Source of the DNA: Silene noctiflora
Taxonomy: Eukaryota > Streptophyta > Magnoliopsida > Caryophyllales > Caryophyllaceae
Direction of reading: 5' to 3'
Length of the DNA stretch: 20,649 nt
Assembly: GCA_009801015.1 (NCBI GenBank)
Contig: VHZZ01012000.1
Span: 12,141-32,789, forward strand
A model generated the notes under the pieces. It had not been told where the DNA came from, did not search any database, and saw only the letters and a list, made by a program, of their open reading frames with translations. Shown here piece by piece: positions 7,192-17,036 of this stretch. Made by a program: the position numbers and the translations under genes. The number at the start of each line of letters is the position of its first letter. Position 1 is the stretch's first letter.

Positions 7192-9564
7192 GTACCCCGA
7201 TATTTGTGGTCTGTGGAAGTCATTTAGGTGCTAGGGTAATGATGTTGTTGTTGTTGTAGAGAGGGATATAAATTTCAAGGCCTGATCTTCTCTATTAGAT
7301 GCTTCATTCTCTTGCAACACTGGCTTCTTATGCATTCACATGTGTCCTCTTTGTATCCTAGTCTTTCTTATTGTCGTTTTATAATTGATGCAGATTGAGT
7401 GTGAAGCATGGGTTCGCAAGGGTGATCCTCAGGAAGCTATTTGTCATGAGGTGAAGCGTGTCCAACCTGATTTTCTTGTTGTTGGATGTCGAGGTCTTGG
7501 ACCTTTCCAAAGGTATGCACATAGTTTTTTCTATTTGTAGTTCCCTCTAGCTGATAATTCTTTTCTAGCCTCATAGTTCTGGTGTCACTTCTTTCTGGGA
7601 GTGGAATGTCCTTTATTTATTGGTGATAATTGTGTTAAAATTGTACTGGTTCTGGTAAAGATTAATTTACACCAATTTTTATAGAATCATTTCTTTATAG
7701 ATTAATCTTCACAACACTAGGTTGCTTAAATTTGTTAGAGCATGTACAATAGAGAGGAGATTCTTATCCTCTTATTTTTTCTATCTCCCTCTCTTTTTTC
7801 GACACCTCATTTTCTCTATCATCTACCTTATTTTCTAACATTTACATCCTNCTCATAAAATTTTCTTCTATATTTTTACACAATAGAGAGGATCCTCTTA
7901 CTCCTCCTCTTTACATTAAATTATACTTTTAACTTTCTATAAAAAAAAAAAAATTTATTAATATTCCACATGGAATATTATGGGTGGGTAGTTGGCACAA
8001 GGGCCAAAGTTCTTTTTCCTCTAATTTTAGAGGAAGTAGAGTACTTCCTCTATCTAAGAGGATGATCCATTTTGTTCCACAATAGAGAGGACCTCCTCTT
8101 AGAGGAGAGAGGGTGCTAAGAGGAGGGTAAATCCTCTCTATTGTACATGCTCTTATGCTACACGTGTTTGTCTTGTTGATTAGGCTTTTCATCTGTTGTA
8201 TTGTGTAGCTGCATTTGTTGACACCTAATGTATTTACCTTTGTCACTTGCGTATGAAATTGATCAAAATCATCTTAACCCAATGCTCTATTGCAGCTGTA
8301 AGGATCTGGAATTCATCCTTCATAAGTATCATTCGGGGGGCTCTTTGGCTACATAGACACCTTAATGAATACAGATTTTATCTGCCAGAGTAAACATGAT
8401 CCTGAAAAAGTACAAATGTATTTAAAAGCTATCGATGGTGTTGGTACAATGATGACAAAACAAAAATATGAGATGATTTGTTGAAGCTGATTATATGGTC
8501 AGCAAATGATGTGGGGGCTGGGGTGATGACCTTTAGGCCAAATTTAATTTTAGTTTGACCATGGTATTTAATCTTGATGTGAGATTGAGGACTTAAGGTA
8601 GGTCTTGTTTAGTTGATATTCCCTTCATATGCTTAATGAATGTAACCATCCGCCTTTCTTTTATTGTGATTCATCAGTCATTGGAAGATTCAATTTCACT
8701 ATGAGTTAGTCAGAAACGTCTATTTGTGTTAACACAAGGGCACGGACGCACTATTGTGTACATTCAACGCCCGGCATTTGCAGGAGCCCTTGATGTGTTG
8801 GGGTAATTTGCTGTGTATGGTTTCACCTTAATAAAATATCAAGTCATCAAACAAAATAGAAACAATCTGGGCTGAAGATAACCAGATAAGTTATAACCCA
8901 TTGACTGACCAAATCCACAGGTATCAGTAAACAAGTTCTTAGCCTAACCTACCCGAATTTCTGATCCTGTACCTAGTACCTACACTTGTGGCATCAACAC
9001 CTTTTGATTCATACAACTACCATGACAAATAATATAAAAAGGGCTTGACCTCTTTTCGACTCATGATCAACAATCACCATCCTGAGCTGGATCTCAGTAT
9101 TCAAAACAGATTCTACCACAGAATCTGTCCAGAGATCAAGAATACCTATCAAAGTGAAGCAACCTACTGAATGGAGACACTATTATGATATCAACTTAGC
9201 ATTCTCGCATATAATTGTGGTAATTATTTATGCCCTGTAGCTCAAGAAGTCTCAATATGAACTAGAATGCACCTTGGCGTCATGACCACCTGAGACATGG
9301 ATACGAGATGTAGAACCTGCCACAATCTGTCACAACTCACAAGTAGCTCGCAAATGATATTGTTACTTGTAGTATAAGTTGTGGGTTCATATATTACTCA
9401 TCTACTCTCTTTTTATATGTCGAAAAGTATAGCATGTTGAGCGTTTGTTTTGCAGGGTATTTGTGGGTACTGTGAGTGAATTCTGTGTGAAGCATGCTGA
9501 ATGCCCTGTCATCACAATTAAAAGGCGTGCTGAGGAGACTCCTCAAGACCAAGTAGATGATTGA
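5679..9564 (+). CDS. Universal stress protein (USP/UspA family), four exons, 177 aa
   Basis: Exons 5679-5862, 6775-6896, 7394-7512 and 9456-9564 join in frame (184+122+119+109 = 534 nt) with GT/AG at every intron, phases 1, 0 and 2. The product is a soluble, probably cytosolic single-domain USP, a nucleotide-binding alpha/beta fold implicated in stress responses. It has the USP ATP-binding signature G-x2-G-x9-G-(S/T): G133, G136, G146, T147 (GCRG...VGTVS). The N-terminal strand with VNES (14-17), an HVQVPDEDG loop (about 54-62) and the C-terminal strand PVITIKRR (159-166) are also present. By recall it closely resembles Arabidopsis At3g01520/At5g14680 in sequence and length (about 175 aa). 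The start is chosen from an AAAAATGAG context and family length. Introns 2 and 3 carry a SINE, a MITE and a SINE fragment. No damage to the coding sequence is seen. The exact biological role is not visible from sequence. Confidence 0.93.
6926..6938. repeat. SINE target-site duplication, left
   Basis: AGAGAGGGATATA, repeated at 7258-7270 directly after the TTG tail of the SINE. Thirteen identical bases are typical of LINE-mediated SINE insertion. Confidence 0.75.
6939..7257 (+). mobile_element. SINE in USP intron 2
   Basis: Bounded by an exact 13-bp duplication. The 3' half has the block TCGGAAACAGCCTCTTTGTG, then AACACAAGGG, GGGTACATCCGAC, a C-run and GGTAATGATG, ending in TTGTTGTTGTTGT. This organisation is that of plant tRNA-derived SINEs of the AU-like type, whose 3' end is a TTG repeat. 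Weak pol III boxes may lie near 7014-7025 (TGGCTCACTGAT) and 7056-7070, but they are degraded, so the tRNA origin is not proven. Removing the SINE and one duplication leaves an intron of about 165 bp. Confidence 0.7.
7157..7189. repeat. 33-nt homopolymer C run inside the SINE
   Basis: Uninterrupted C from 7157 to 7189, at the position where the related copy at 8708-8812 has only a short C-containing stretch. It is either expansion of a short C tract or a sequencing/assembly artefact. Confidence 0.9.
7738..8152. mobile_element. PIF/Harbinger (Tourist-like) MITE in USP intron 3
   Basis: A perfect 21-bp terminal inverted repeat begins GAGCATGTACAATAGAG at 7738; its complement ends CTCTATTGTACATGCTC at 8152. 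It is flanked by TTA on both sides (7735-7737 and 8153-8155), the PIF/Harbinger target duplication. The length, 415 bp, and AT-rich core without transposase fit a MITE. The terminal core ACAATAGAGAGGA recurs internally at 7880-7892 and 8079-8091. The single N of the window is at 7851. Confidence 0.9.
8708..8812 (+). mobile_element. SINE 3' fragment in USP intron 3
   Basis: The order of blocks matches the intron-2 SINE: AGAAACGTCTATTTGTGTT, AACACAAGGG, TGTACATTC, GCATTTGCAGGAGCC and TTGGGGTAAT. The tail is degraded and the 5' part is not recognisable, so it is an older, truncated member of the same family. Confidence 0.6.
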
Positions 9565-9750
9565 ATTTGTTCATGTTACTAGACTTGTTTTTCATGAGAC
9601 GGACCAATTTGTGTGTAGATGTAATGAATGTACTTGGAGAGAAGGTGTGGAACTAATGCTACACTTCAGTTAATGTAATGGAATGTTTTATATTCAAGAA
9701 GCTGCCTTTTGTTATGAAATCATTGCATCTCTTATTTTACGGTTTCTTAT
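9565..9750 (+). other. USP 3'UTR and downstream flank
   Basis: The T-rich, A-rich stretch after the stop has several AATGTAATG/AATGGAATG near-upstream elements (about 9620-9690) of the kind used in plant 3'-end formation, but no canonical AATAAA. The predicted Athila LTR begins at 9751, so little or no native spacer follows the gene. Confidence 0.45.
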
Positions 9751-10531
9751 TGATAGAGTCGTTTTATGTCGAGTCAATTGAGTCAATTTAGGATGTTTAA
9801 TAAGTTACAAAGCCGATTTTGTGAGCTAATCTTTGACTAATGCCGGCATTTTCCATTTGCTTGTAATTCGGATATCTTGAGCTCGATTGTGGCTACCCCA
9901 TTTAAAAGGTGAATTCAAAGCTTCTTGCCAATGAGTTGAGTGGGGGATCCCGTCTTGAGCTAGCCAAACGTTGAAGTTAAGAACCGAGGCACAACCAAGT
10001 GAAGATAGGAGTATAAATTCCAAGTGATAGGTCGAGTTTTGAAGAAGGAGGCCAGGAGAAGGCGCAGCTTGCGCATTTTTACTGAAGAAACGGGCCTAAT
10101 ATTTCGCATGTGGGCTTCTTATGACGACTGGATTTCTAGGTTTTTGAAATAGCTGAACATTTGAGAGCTAGAATATCTTGTGCTTGAATTTTAACCTTGT
10201 AATAATCTTTCCTTTTTTTCTTGGGTTGTAAGACAATTATGAGGAGCTAAATCTTCTTTTCTTGGTGTAATTTCTTCCCAAGCTTCCAACTTTGGTAATT
10301 GTAATACTCTTAAATCTCTTCAAATTTATCAATTACTATTTCCTTGTGTTTATTTTCCATATGTTGAGTGAATAAGTGTTTGGCTTAGCTACCTTTACAT
10401 GTTGTTTACTTGATTATTGCAAATTCTAGAGAAGTGGGTTCATTTATCTAAGATTGTTGAAGCATGCTTGTTATGTGTTGAATTTGGTCAAAGGATTCAC
10501 ATGATGAGTAGGAAAATTTTGCCTTTTCTTG
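9751..10531 (+). mobile_element. Athila-like 5' LTR, left part (split by nested insertion)
   Basis: The LTR is proposed to begin TGATAG at 9751 and, after removal of the nested chromovirus, to end CTATCA at 17674, giving matching 6-bp inverted termini and a total of about 1.4 kb. It contains a small hairpin, GCGCAGCTTGCGC (10062-10074), and a TATA-like TATAAATT (10012-10019). The left border is inferred only from the terminal symmetry; the matching 3' LTR lies outside the window. The short open frame on the minus strand at 9826-10023 is not considered a gene. Confidence 0.6.
10527..10531. repeat. Chromovirus target-site duplication, left
   Basis: TCTTG directly before the left LTR, repeated at 17032-17036 directly after the right LTR. 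The 5-bp length is as expected for Gypsy integrase. Confidence 0.8.
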
Positions 10532-11567
10532 TGGACTGGAATTTATAAGACAGTAAAGAAAAGAACACAATTTTCCTTTCTGGCAAACAATATATTTTAC
10601 CCGGAAGCAATGATTTTTTAAATTCAATTAAAAATAGTAAGAAACCTCCTAAAATCATGAAAATTTGTGACAATTTAGTTGAAGGGATAAACTAAAACTG
10701 TACTAAATTTTGTGATTTTTGAAGGAGTAAGTATTTTAATAAATTGCCGCACACAGGACTAGCAGAAACTGAATAGGAGGCAGACTAAGAACATATAGGA
10801 CTTAATCAAAGCACTAAGCCAATAATTAAGCTTGTGTTTGATTGAGTCCAGCAAAGACACAATTAACACTTCCCAGCACTAAGCAAAGGAATAACTCAAG
10901 CACAAAGCCAAGAGTTTGGATTTCTAGAAGAGGATCCAGAAAATGCAAGTATTGGATTTAAATTCAAGTCTGCCTTTCTCATTGCTCTGACTTAGCTTTT
11001 ATAGGCCAAGCAAGGTAGGTTACAACGTTCTCAAAAGTCCATCCAAGAGTCCAAATTGACCCTTGCTACAATACAAGAACAATAGTTTAAGTTTCCAGAA
11101 ATTACAATGCAAAATGACAAACTGAAAAAGCAATAAAGCATAAAGTAGCCAGTATTCTTGTTTGGTAGTTGCAGGAGAGTTATTGTTTCTGTGGTTGTCA
11201 TTTGGCTTGTCTGTTGACCCTCCCAGAATGGAAATAAGGTGGCTCAACCTTTCCACAACTCTCGTAGAGCTGCCCGATAAAAAATAAAAGGCTTGGCTGC
11301 ATAGAGATCACCAATGCTGGTCTGAGATGCTTACTTTTCTGCTGTTTTGATTAACTGAATTAAGATTGAAATAAGCTTAAGACCTTTTGGAGATTAGCTT
11401 GATTATTTACATAATGATGCCTGGATATGTACTAAGCTGGTTTAGGGACTGAGCTAGGACCTGAGCTGCCAAGGACCCTATCTTCTTGAGCCATTGATCT
11501 GATCAGGACTGAGCCAGGACTAGGTAGATGGGATTCAATCTGTGAGTTGGCTTGAACTCCCGTTCCA
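10532..11567 (-). repeat. Chromovirus 3' LTR (left copy)
   Basis: On the minus strand it runs from TGGAACGGGAG (11567 downward) to ATTCCAGTCCA (10532), a TG...CA LTR. It begins right after the polypurine tract. It includes the last 44 codons of pol (11567-11432) and a TATA box at 10996-11003. Confidence 0.85.
10996..11003 (-). promoter_or_regulatory. TATA box of the chromovirus 3' LTR
   Basis: Minus-strand TATAAAAG within GGCCTATAAAAGC, a near-ideal plant TATA box, conserved in the other LTR at 16461-16468. Transcripts from this copy would run leftward, toward the 3' end of the USP gene. Confidence 0.6.
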
Positions 11568-12150
11568 ACCTCTCCTTTTTGAACAAGATTTTGCCTCAAA
11601 TCCTCACCTTCTTCTTCATCAGAACCTTCAAAGTAAGGTTTCAGGTCTCCTACATTGAAGGTACCATAAACTCCATATTCTCCTAACAAGTTAACCTTAT
11701 AGGTATTAGACCCTATTTTCTCAATGATTTCAAATGGACCATCTGCCTTAGGCATGATCTTGTTCTTCCTCCTTTCAGGAAATATTTCCTTCCTTAGATG
11801 TAGCCACACAAGGTCTCCTGGCTCAAATTCCCTAGCCTTCCTGGTTCCCTTCCTTGCCTTATACCCTTCATTGGCCTTTTCTATTTGTTTCCTGACCTGA
11901 GCATGAATCTGTTAAATTTGTTCCACCCTCTTCTTAGCATCATAGCTGACTGACCCCTTCTTGACTGGTGCAAGGTCTGTTGGCATCAAGGGGTTCTCAC
12001 CATACACAATCTCAAGGGGGCTCTAGCCTGTGCTGCTGGAGGGGGCTCTATTGAAGACAAACTCTGCAGCTGCCAGTTTCAGGTCCCAATCTTTGAGAGA
12101 CTTAGCCACAGTTCACCTCAAGATCCTTCCCAGAGTTTTGTTGGTGGCTT
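11432..12150 (-). pseudogene. Chromovirus integrase C-terminal part with extension into the LTR
   Basis: An open stretch of 125 codons (11809-11432) begins after a GDL(V/M)WLHLRKE block and contains the Gypsy GPF/Y-type module (ADGPFEIIEKIG, about residues 22-33; GTFNVGDLKPY, 49-59), then an acidic segment (DEEEGEDLRQN). Residues 82-125 are encoded by the LTR and include a GSVLIRSMAQ stretch. No chromodomain is present. Upstream, to about 12150, the linker and the TNKTLG region that follows the catalytic Glu can be read with stop codons. A C-terminus overlapping the LTR is a CRM-clade feature. Confidence 0.75.
11568..11580 (-). other. Polypurine tract
   Basis: Minus-strand AAAAAGGAGAGGT directly before the 3' LTR, the primer for plus-strand DNA synthesis. 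Here it lies inside the open pol frame (codons for LVQKGEV). Confidence 0.75.
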
Positions 12151-12900
12151 CAGTTTAGCCATCTGTCTGAGGATGGTGACAAGTGCTGAACAAGAGCTTG
12201 GTCTTCAGCATTTTCCACATTGTCCTCCAGAAATGGCTTATGAACTTGACATGTCTATCAAAAACAATAGTTTTAGGAACTCCATGAAGCTTCACAATTT
12301 CTCTGAAATAGAGCTCAGTAACTCCCATAGCATCCTCAGTTTTGGTGCAGGCAATGAAGTGTGCCATTTTACTGAATCTATCTATGACCACCATGATAGA
12401 ATCTTTCCCTCTTTGTGTCCAAGAAGGGCCATGATGAAATCCATGCTGATATCCTCCCAAGTCCTATGAGGAACGGGTAGTGGTGTGTAAGGACCAACTT
12501 GGAAATAGGACTTGGATTGCTGACAGGGTGCACATCTCTTAATAACATCTTGCACATCTCAAAGCATTTTGGGCCAATAAAACTGATCCTGCAACACTTC
12601 ATATGCTTTCTGCACCCCAAAGTGCCCAGCAAGGCCTCCAGAATGAGCCTCTCTCACTAATAATCCTATGTAGGCTCCCCTAGGAATACACAGTCTATTC
12701 CCAATGAATATAAACCTATTCTGAGTAATGTAAGAGCCCCCTTTCTTAATTTGACCAGATTGTTGTGAACTCCATTCATTTTTAAAATCAGGATCCTCTG
12801 GGTAGAAGTCTTTCATGTATTCAAATCTAAGTACTTCCTTTTCCATAAAATTGAGCATTCCTGGACAGTGCATCAGCTACAATATTCTCTTTTGCCTCAA
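12120..12900 (-). pseudogene. Chromovirus integrase, zinc finger and catalytic core
   Basis: The zinc-binding H2C2 part reads in one frame (12873-12559: LVREAHSGGLAGHFG, with the CAPCQQ pair beyond a stop near 12557). The core continues in another frame (12460-12155: [48 protein letters not shown]), so at least one frameshift separates them. The second catalytic Asp (FDRH) is kept, the usual DRD-like motif has become DRH, and the Glu region after HPQTDG follows a stop codon near 12153. It would not give an active integrase. Confidence 0.8.
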
Positions 12901-12970
12901 TGAACTTACTGGAGAATGAGAAAGATTGCATAAATTCCACCGACTTGGCATGTCTAGGGTTAAGCTTGTG

Positions 12971-13315
12971 CTACCCACTGATATATTTAAGAGCTTTAAG
13001 ATCATAATGGAGCACAAACGGCCTAGGTTTCAGGTAGTGGCTCCAATGGTTCAATGCCCTGATAATGACATAGAACTCCTTGTCATAAGTGGAGTAGTTG
13101 AGCCTTTCCCCACTTAGCTTTTCACTGAAGTAGGCCACTGGTTTATGCCCTTGCATCAGGATTGCTGCAATGCCAACCCCACTGGCATCACGGTTTACCT
13201 CAATCAGCTTGTTAAAATCAGGCAAAACAAGAACTGGTGACTTGTAAAGCAGCTGCTTGATCAATTGAAATGAGTCCTCAGCTTTATTAGTCCATTTAAA
13301 CTCCCCCTTCTTCAT
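12971..13315 (-). pseudogene. Chromovirus RNase H
   Basis: Gypsy RNase H with EVNRDASGVGIAAILMQ containing the first catalytic Asp, then PVAYFSEKLSGERLNYSTYDKEF and a HYDLKALKY segment in place of the usual TDH-type motif, indicating loss of a catalytic residue. It is in the same frame as the RT and separated from it only by a stop codon at 13319-13321. Confidence 0.8.
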
Positions 13316-13318
13316 ACA

Positions 13319-14335
13319 TTATGTGATGGGTGCCATGACTGAGCTGAAATTCTGGATGAATCTTATGTAGAAGGAGGCCAAGCCATGAAAACTTCTAACC
13401 TTAGTGATATTCTTAGGAACATGCCAAGTTTTGATAGCCTCTATTTTGACTGGATCTACAGAAATTCCCTCTCCTGATATGATAAAGCCTAGGAATTGAA
13501 CTTCTTTCTCCATAAAGGAACACTTCTCCAACTTTTCATAAAGCTTATTAGCTCTCAGGGTATCAAATAATGTGTGCAAGTGCCTCAGGTTTTCATCTTT
13601 GGTTGAGCTGTAAACCAAAATGTCATCAAAGTAGACAACCACAAATTTGCCCAAGTGAGTTCTCAGGACCTCTGTCATCAATCTCATAAAGGTACTAGGA
13701 GCATTGGACAGGCCAAAAGGCATGACTAGCCACTTATACAGGCCTTACTTAGTTTTGAAAGCTGTCTTCCACTCATCACATTCCCTTATTCTAACCTGGT
13801 GGTAGCCATGCCTCAAATCTATCTTTGAAAAGACCCTGGCTCCACTCAATTCATCAAGGATATCATCTAATATAGGAATTAGGAACCTGTACTTAACAGT
13901 AATGTTGTTAATGACCCTAATGTCAGTTCACATCCTCCAAGTTCCATCCTTCTTTGGTACCAGCAGTGCAGGGACTGCACATGGACTCAGAGAGTCCCTC
14001 ACATAACCCTTGTTCATCAAATCCCCTACTTGCGTCTGTAGTTCTTGAGTGGCATTGGGATCACTTCTGTAAGCTGCTTTGTTGGGAGGAACTGCTCCAG
14101 GGATGAGGTCAATGTGGTGTTCTATCCCTCTCAAGGGTGTTAACCCAATAGGAAGTTCTTTTGGGAACACATCCCCATACATTCTCAGCAACTGTTTGAC
14201 CCTCTCAGGTAATGGTGCACCTAACTGTGCAGCTACCTCCTTGGCAAGGAGAATAAAAACAACCTCCTGGTTGTTCAACTCCCAGACCATTTCAGACTCT
14301 CCAATCATCAAGACCTCCTTGGATTGTTCAATCAT
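13319..14335 (-). pseudogene. Chromovirus reverse transcriptase
   Basis: Two open stretches in one frame (14335-13928 and 13723-13319) joined by readable sequence with stops near 13925 and 13747. Motifs in order: [60 protein letters not shown], and the active site YFDDILVYS at 13633-13607. The connection domain follows ([17 protein letters not shown]). Catalytic Asp residues are intact but the frame is closed by stops. Confidence 0.85.
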
Positions 14336-14800
14336 GCTAGGTGGTGTTGTATACCTCAGTGCTGGTGGTAATGGGGTGAGGGTGATCTTTTTCTTCCCTA
14401 TCTTGAAGGAGTGGGTGTTCTCCCTACCCTAGTGCACACAATGCCTATCAAACTGGCAAGGCCTGCCCAATAGTAAGTGACAGGCATCCATAGGTAGTAC
14501 ATCACATAGTACTTTATCAGATTACTTCTTCCCAATGGAGAAAGGTACCAAACACTGCTTGTCCACTATCACTTATGCCCCCTTGTTCAACCACCTAAGC
14601 TTGTAAGGCTATGGGTGATCTTATGTAGTTAAGTTCAACTTGTCAATCAAGGTTTTTGACGCAATATTAATGCAGCTCCCACCATCAATAATCATATTAA
14701 ACACCCTTTTCCCAGATGGTGCACCTTATTCTGAAGATCTGTTGTCTCCGCTCAATTTCAAGGGGTTGGGGTTAGGCATGCATCACTCTCCATGTGAGCA
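14336..14800 (-). pseudogene. Chromovirus aspartic protease
   Basis: The active-site segment IIDGGSCINIAS is readable around 14660-14695, with DGGSC at 14672-14686. It is followed by decayed CDVLPMDACHLLLGRP (about 14450-14500), the conserved C-terminal part of Gypsy proteases. Several stops interrupt it. Confidence 0.7.
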
Positions 14801-14933
14801 AGTTTAATCCCGAGTTTGGCATTACCACCATCTCAGTTTCCTCCACATCCGGCTCCTCTTCCTCATCACAAACAAGGATCTCATCATCTCCCCACTAAAC
14901 CATTTCCAGGGTGCTTAAGACTCTCTTGGATGG

Positions 14934-15916
14934 ACACTCCTTAGCAAATTAGCCATACCCTTAACACTGGAAACATTTCTTTAGAGGAATTATTTTCTTT
15001 TGGCTGAAATTAGTAGTTTTCCCTTTATCAGCCATAACAGGTGGTTTTGATGTGTTGGTAGGCTCCTCAATCTTGACCCCAGTGAAAGTTTTGAAGTTGG
15101 TTGTTCTGGTTGGAGATTTAGTGGTGGTAGCTTTAACCTTTCCCAACATCTCAACTCTCAAGGCCAGATTAACTGCCTCATCAAATGACCAGACCTGTTG
15201 CATCCTGAATCTTCTAGAGACCTTCGCATTTTGCCCCTTAATAAACCTAGCAATCTTTTGCTTAGGTTTCTCAGTGATTTCACATTGCATAGTGAGCTGT
15301 TCACAGTCTCAAAGGTAAGCCTCTACAGACTGGTGGCGTTCTTGTTTGAGCTGTGTTAGTTTAATAAACATATCCTGTGTATAATCTTTGGCTATAAACT
15401 TTTCCTTAAGTTTCTTTTTCAGTTTAGCCCAAGATTTAACAGGTTCCTTACCCTACCTCATTGTCTGGGTTTTCAAATTCTCATACCACAATGATGCATA
15501 GCCCTTGAGTTTCATAATTGACACTTTAAAAGCCTTTTGGTCAGTATAATTCTTATACTCAAAGACTCTCTCCACAGTTCTAAACCAATCTAACAAATCT
15601 TCAGGGTTTAAACTACCATGAAAGTCAGGGTTTTCTACCTTGATGTCCTTGTCATGTTCTCTGGAGACTTCCTCTTCCATTGATTCATCTGAGCCTGAAT
15701 TGAAGCCCTCTTTCCAGTTCTGTTGATGTTGCTGTTGCCCTCTCCCTGCTCCATTGAAGCCCTACCCCTGCCTCTTGCTCTGTTGGGTGGTGGTCTTTCT
15801 CGCTCTGGAGTTGGGATGCTAGCCATGACAGTGTTGACAGACTCTATTATCAGATTAACCACACCAGTTAGCTGGTCCATCTTTGTTTCAAGTCCTGTTA
15901 ATCTATCTTCACTCAC
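14934..15916 (-). pseudogene. Chromovirus gag
   Basis: Starts MSEDRLTGLETKMDQLTG at 15916. After an Arg/Gly-rich stretch a single-base shift near 15730-15770 moves the frame to 15680-15453 (NPEDLLDWFRTVERVFEYK, LKGYASLWYENLK), the core retrotransposon gag domain. It continues past a stop near 15450 to 15290-14961 (PKQKIARFIKGQN). The zinc knuckle CFQC...C lies at 14975-14934; the codon where the knuckle His belongs is TAA, and a second stop lies inside it. The protein would have packaged the element RNA. Confidence 0.8.
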
Positions 15917-15979
15917 TGGGTTCTTTTTTGTGTTTTTAATATAGTGAGGTAAATAATCAACTCACAAAGATAACCAAAT

Positions 15980-15991
15980 CTTTGATAACCA
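15980..15991 (-). other. Chromovirus primer binding site (degenerate)
   Basis: Minus-strand TGGTTATCAAAG just inside the 5' LTR resembles TGGTATCAGAGC, the tRNA-iMet site, with one inserted T and G-to-A change. Position and similarity support it, although the match is imperfect. Confidence 0.55.
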
Positions 15992-15994
15992 ATT

Positions 15995-17031
15995 TGGACT
16001 GAAATTTATAAGACAGTAAAGAAAAGAACACAATTTTCCTTTTTGGCAAACAATATATTTTACCTGAAAGTAGTGATTTTTTAAATTCAATTAAAAATAG
16101 TAAGAGACCTCCTAAAATCATGAAAATTTGTGACAATTTAGTTGAAGGGACAAACTAAAACTCTACTAAATTTGGTGATTTTGGAAGGAGTCTAAGTATT
16201 TTAATAAATTGCTGCACACAGGATTAGCAGAAACTGAATAGGAGGCAGATTAAGAACAGATAGGACTTAATCAAAGCACAAACCCAATAATTAAGCTTGT
16301 GTTTGATTGAGTCCATCAAAGACACATTTAAAACTTCCCAGCACTAAGCAAAAGAATAACTCAAGCACAAAGCCAAGAGTTTGAATTTCCAGAAGAGGAT
16401 CCAGAAAATGCAAGTATTGGATTTAAATTCAAGTCTGCCTTTCTCATTGCTCTGACTTGGCTTTTATAGGCCAAGAAAGGTAGGTTACAACGTTCTCCAA
16501 AGTCCATCCAAGGGTCCAGATTGACCCTTGCTACAATACAAGAACAATAGTTTAAGTTTCCAGAAATTACAATGCAAGATGACAAACTGAAAAAGCAATA
16601 AAGCATAATGTAGTCAGTATTCTTGTTTGGTAGTTGCAGGAGATTTATTGTTGCTGTGGTTGTCATTTGGCTTGTCTGTTGAGCCTCCCAGAATGGAAAT
16701 AAGGTGGCTTAACCTTTCCACAACTCTCATAGAGCTGCCTGATAAAAAAAAAAAAGTCTGGCTGCATAGAGATCACCAATGCTGGTCTGAGATGCTTGCT
16801 TTTCTACTGTTTTGATTAACTGAATTATGATTGAAATAAGCTTAATACCTTTTGGAGATTGGCCTGATTATTTACATAATGATGTCTGGACATGTACTAA
16901 GCTGGTTTAGGGACTGAGCTAGGGCCTGAGCTGCTAAGGACCTCCCTTTTTGGGCCATTGATCTGATCAGGACTAAGCCAGGACTAGGTAGATGGGATTT
17001 AATCTGTGAGTTGGCTTGAAATCCTGTTCCA
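15995..17031 (-). repeat. Chromovirus 5' LTR (right copy)
   Basis: Direct repeat of 10532-11567, with termini TGGAACAGGAT (17031 downward) and ATTTCAGTCCA (15995). It contains the TATA box at 16461-16468. The region equivalent to the pol C-terminus is present but shifted out of frame, as expected where it is not translated as part of pol. Confidence 0.85.
16461..16468 (-). promoter_or_regulatory. TATA box of the chromovirus 5' LTR
   Basis: Minus-strand TATAAAAG, conserved with 10996-11003. It is the promoter position that would have driven the genomic RNA of the element. Confidence 0.6.
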
Positions 17032-17036
17032 TCTTG
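17032..17036. repeat. Chromovirus target-site duplication, right
   Basis: TCTTG, matching 10527-10531. Confidence 0.8.

Larger units (their letters stand above)
10532..17031 (-). mobile_element. Complete but decayed chromovirus (Ty3/Gypsy, probable CRM clade), 6.5 kb
   Basis: Two LTRs (1036 and 1037 bp), a 5-bp TSD, a primer binding site at the right and a polypurine tract at the left frame a minus-strand gag-pro-RT-RNaseH-IN order, which is Gypsy. There is no chromodomain after the integrase; instead the pol frame continues into the 3' LTR, a trait described for the CRM clade of plant centromeric retrotransposons. Multiple stop codons and frameshifts show it is dead. By eye the first 265 bp of the LTRs differ at about 14 sites (roughly 95% identity), mostly C/T or G/A, so the insertion is moderately old. 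It lies inside the Athila LTR. Confidence 0.85.

Noticed and set aside
6939..7257. Functional tRNA gene in intron 2
   Set aside because: Only weak A- and B-box-like words and no cloverleaf; better explained as a degraded SINE.
7929..8246. 105-codon minus-strand frame in USP intron 3
   Set aside because: Mostly MITE sequence read through its TIR; not a transposase.
12173..12469. 98-codon plus-strand frame
   Set aside because: Antisense shadow of the integrase core.
14079..14432. 117-codon plus-strand frame
   Set aside because: Antisense shadow of the protease/RT region.
10532..17031. Active retrotransposon
   Set aside because: Stops in gag, protease, RT and IN, frameshifts and diverged LTRs show that it is defective.
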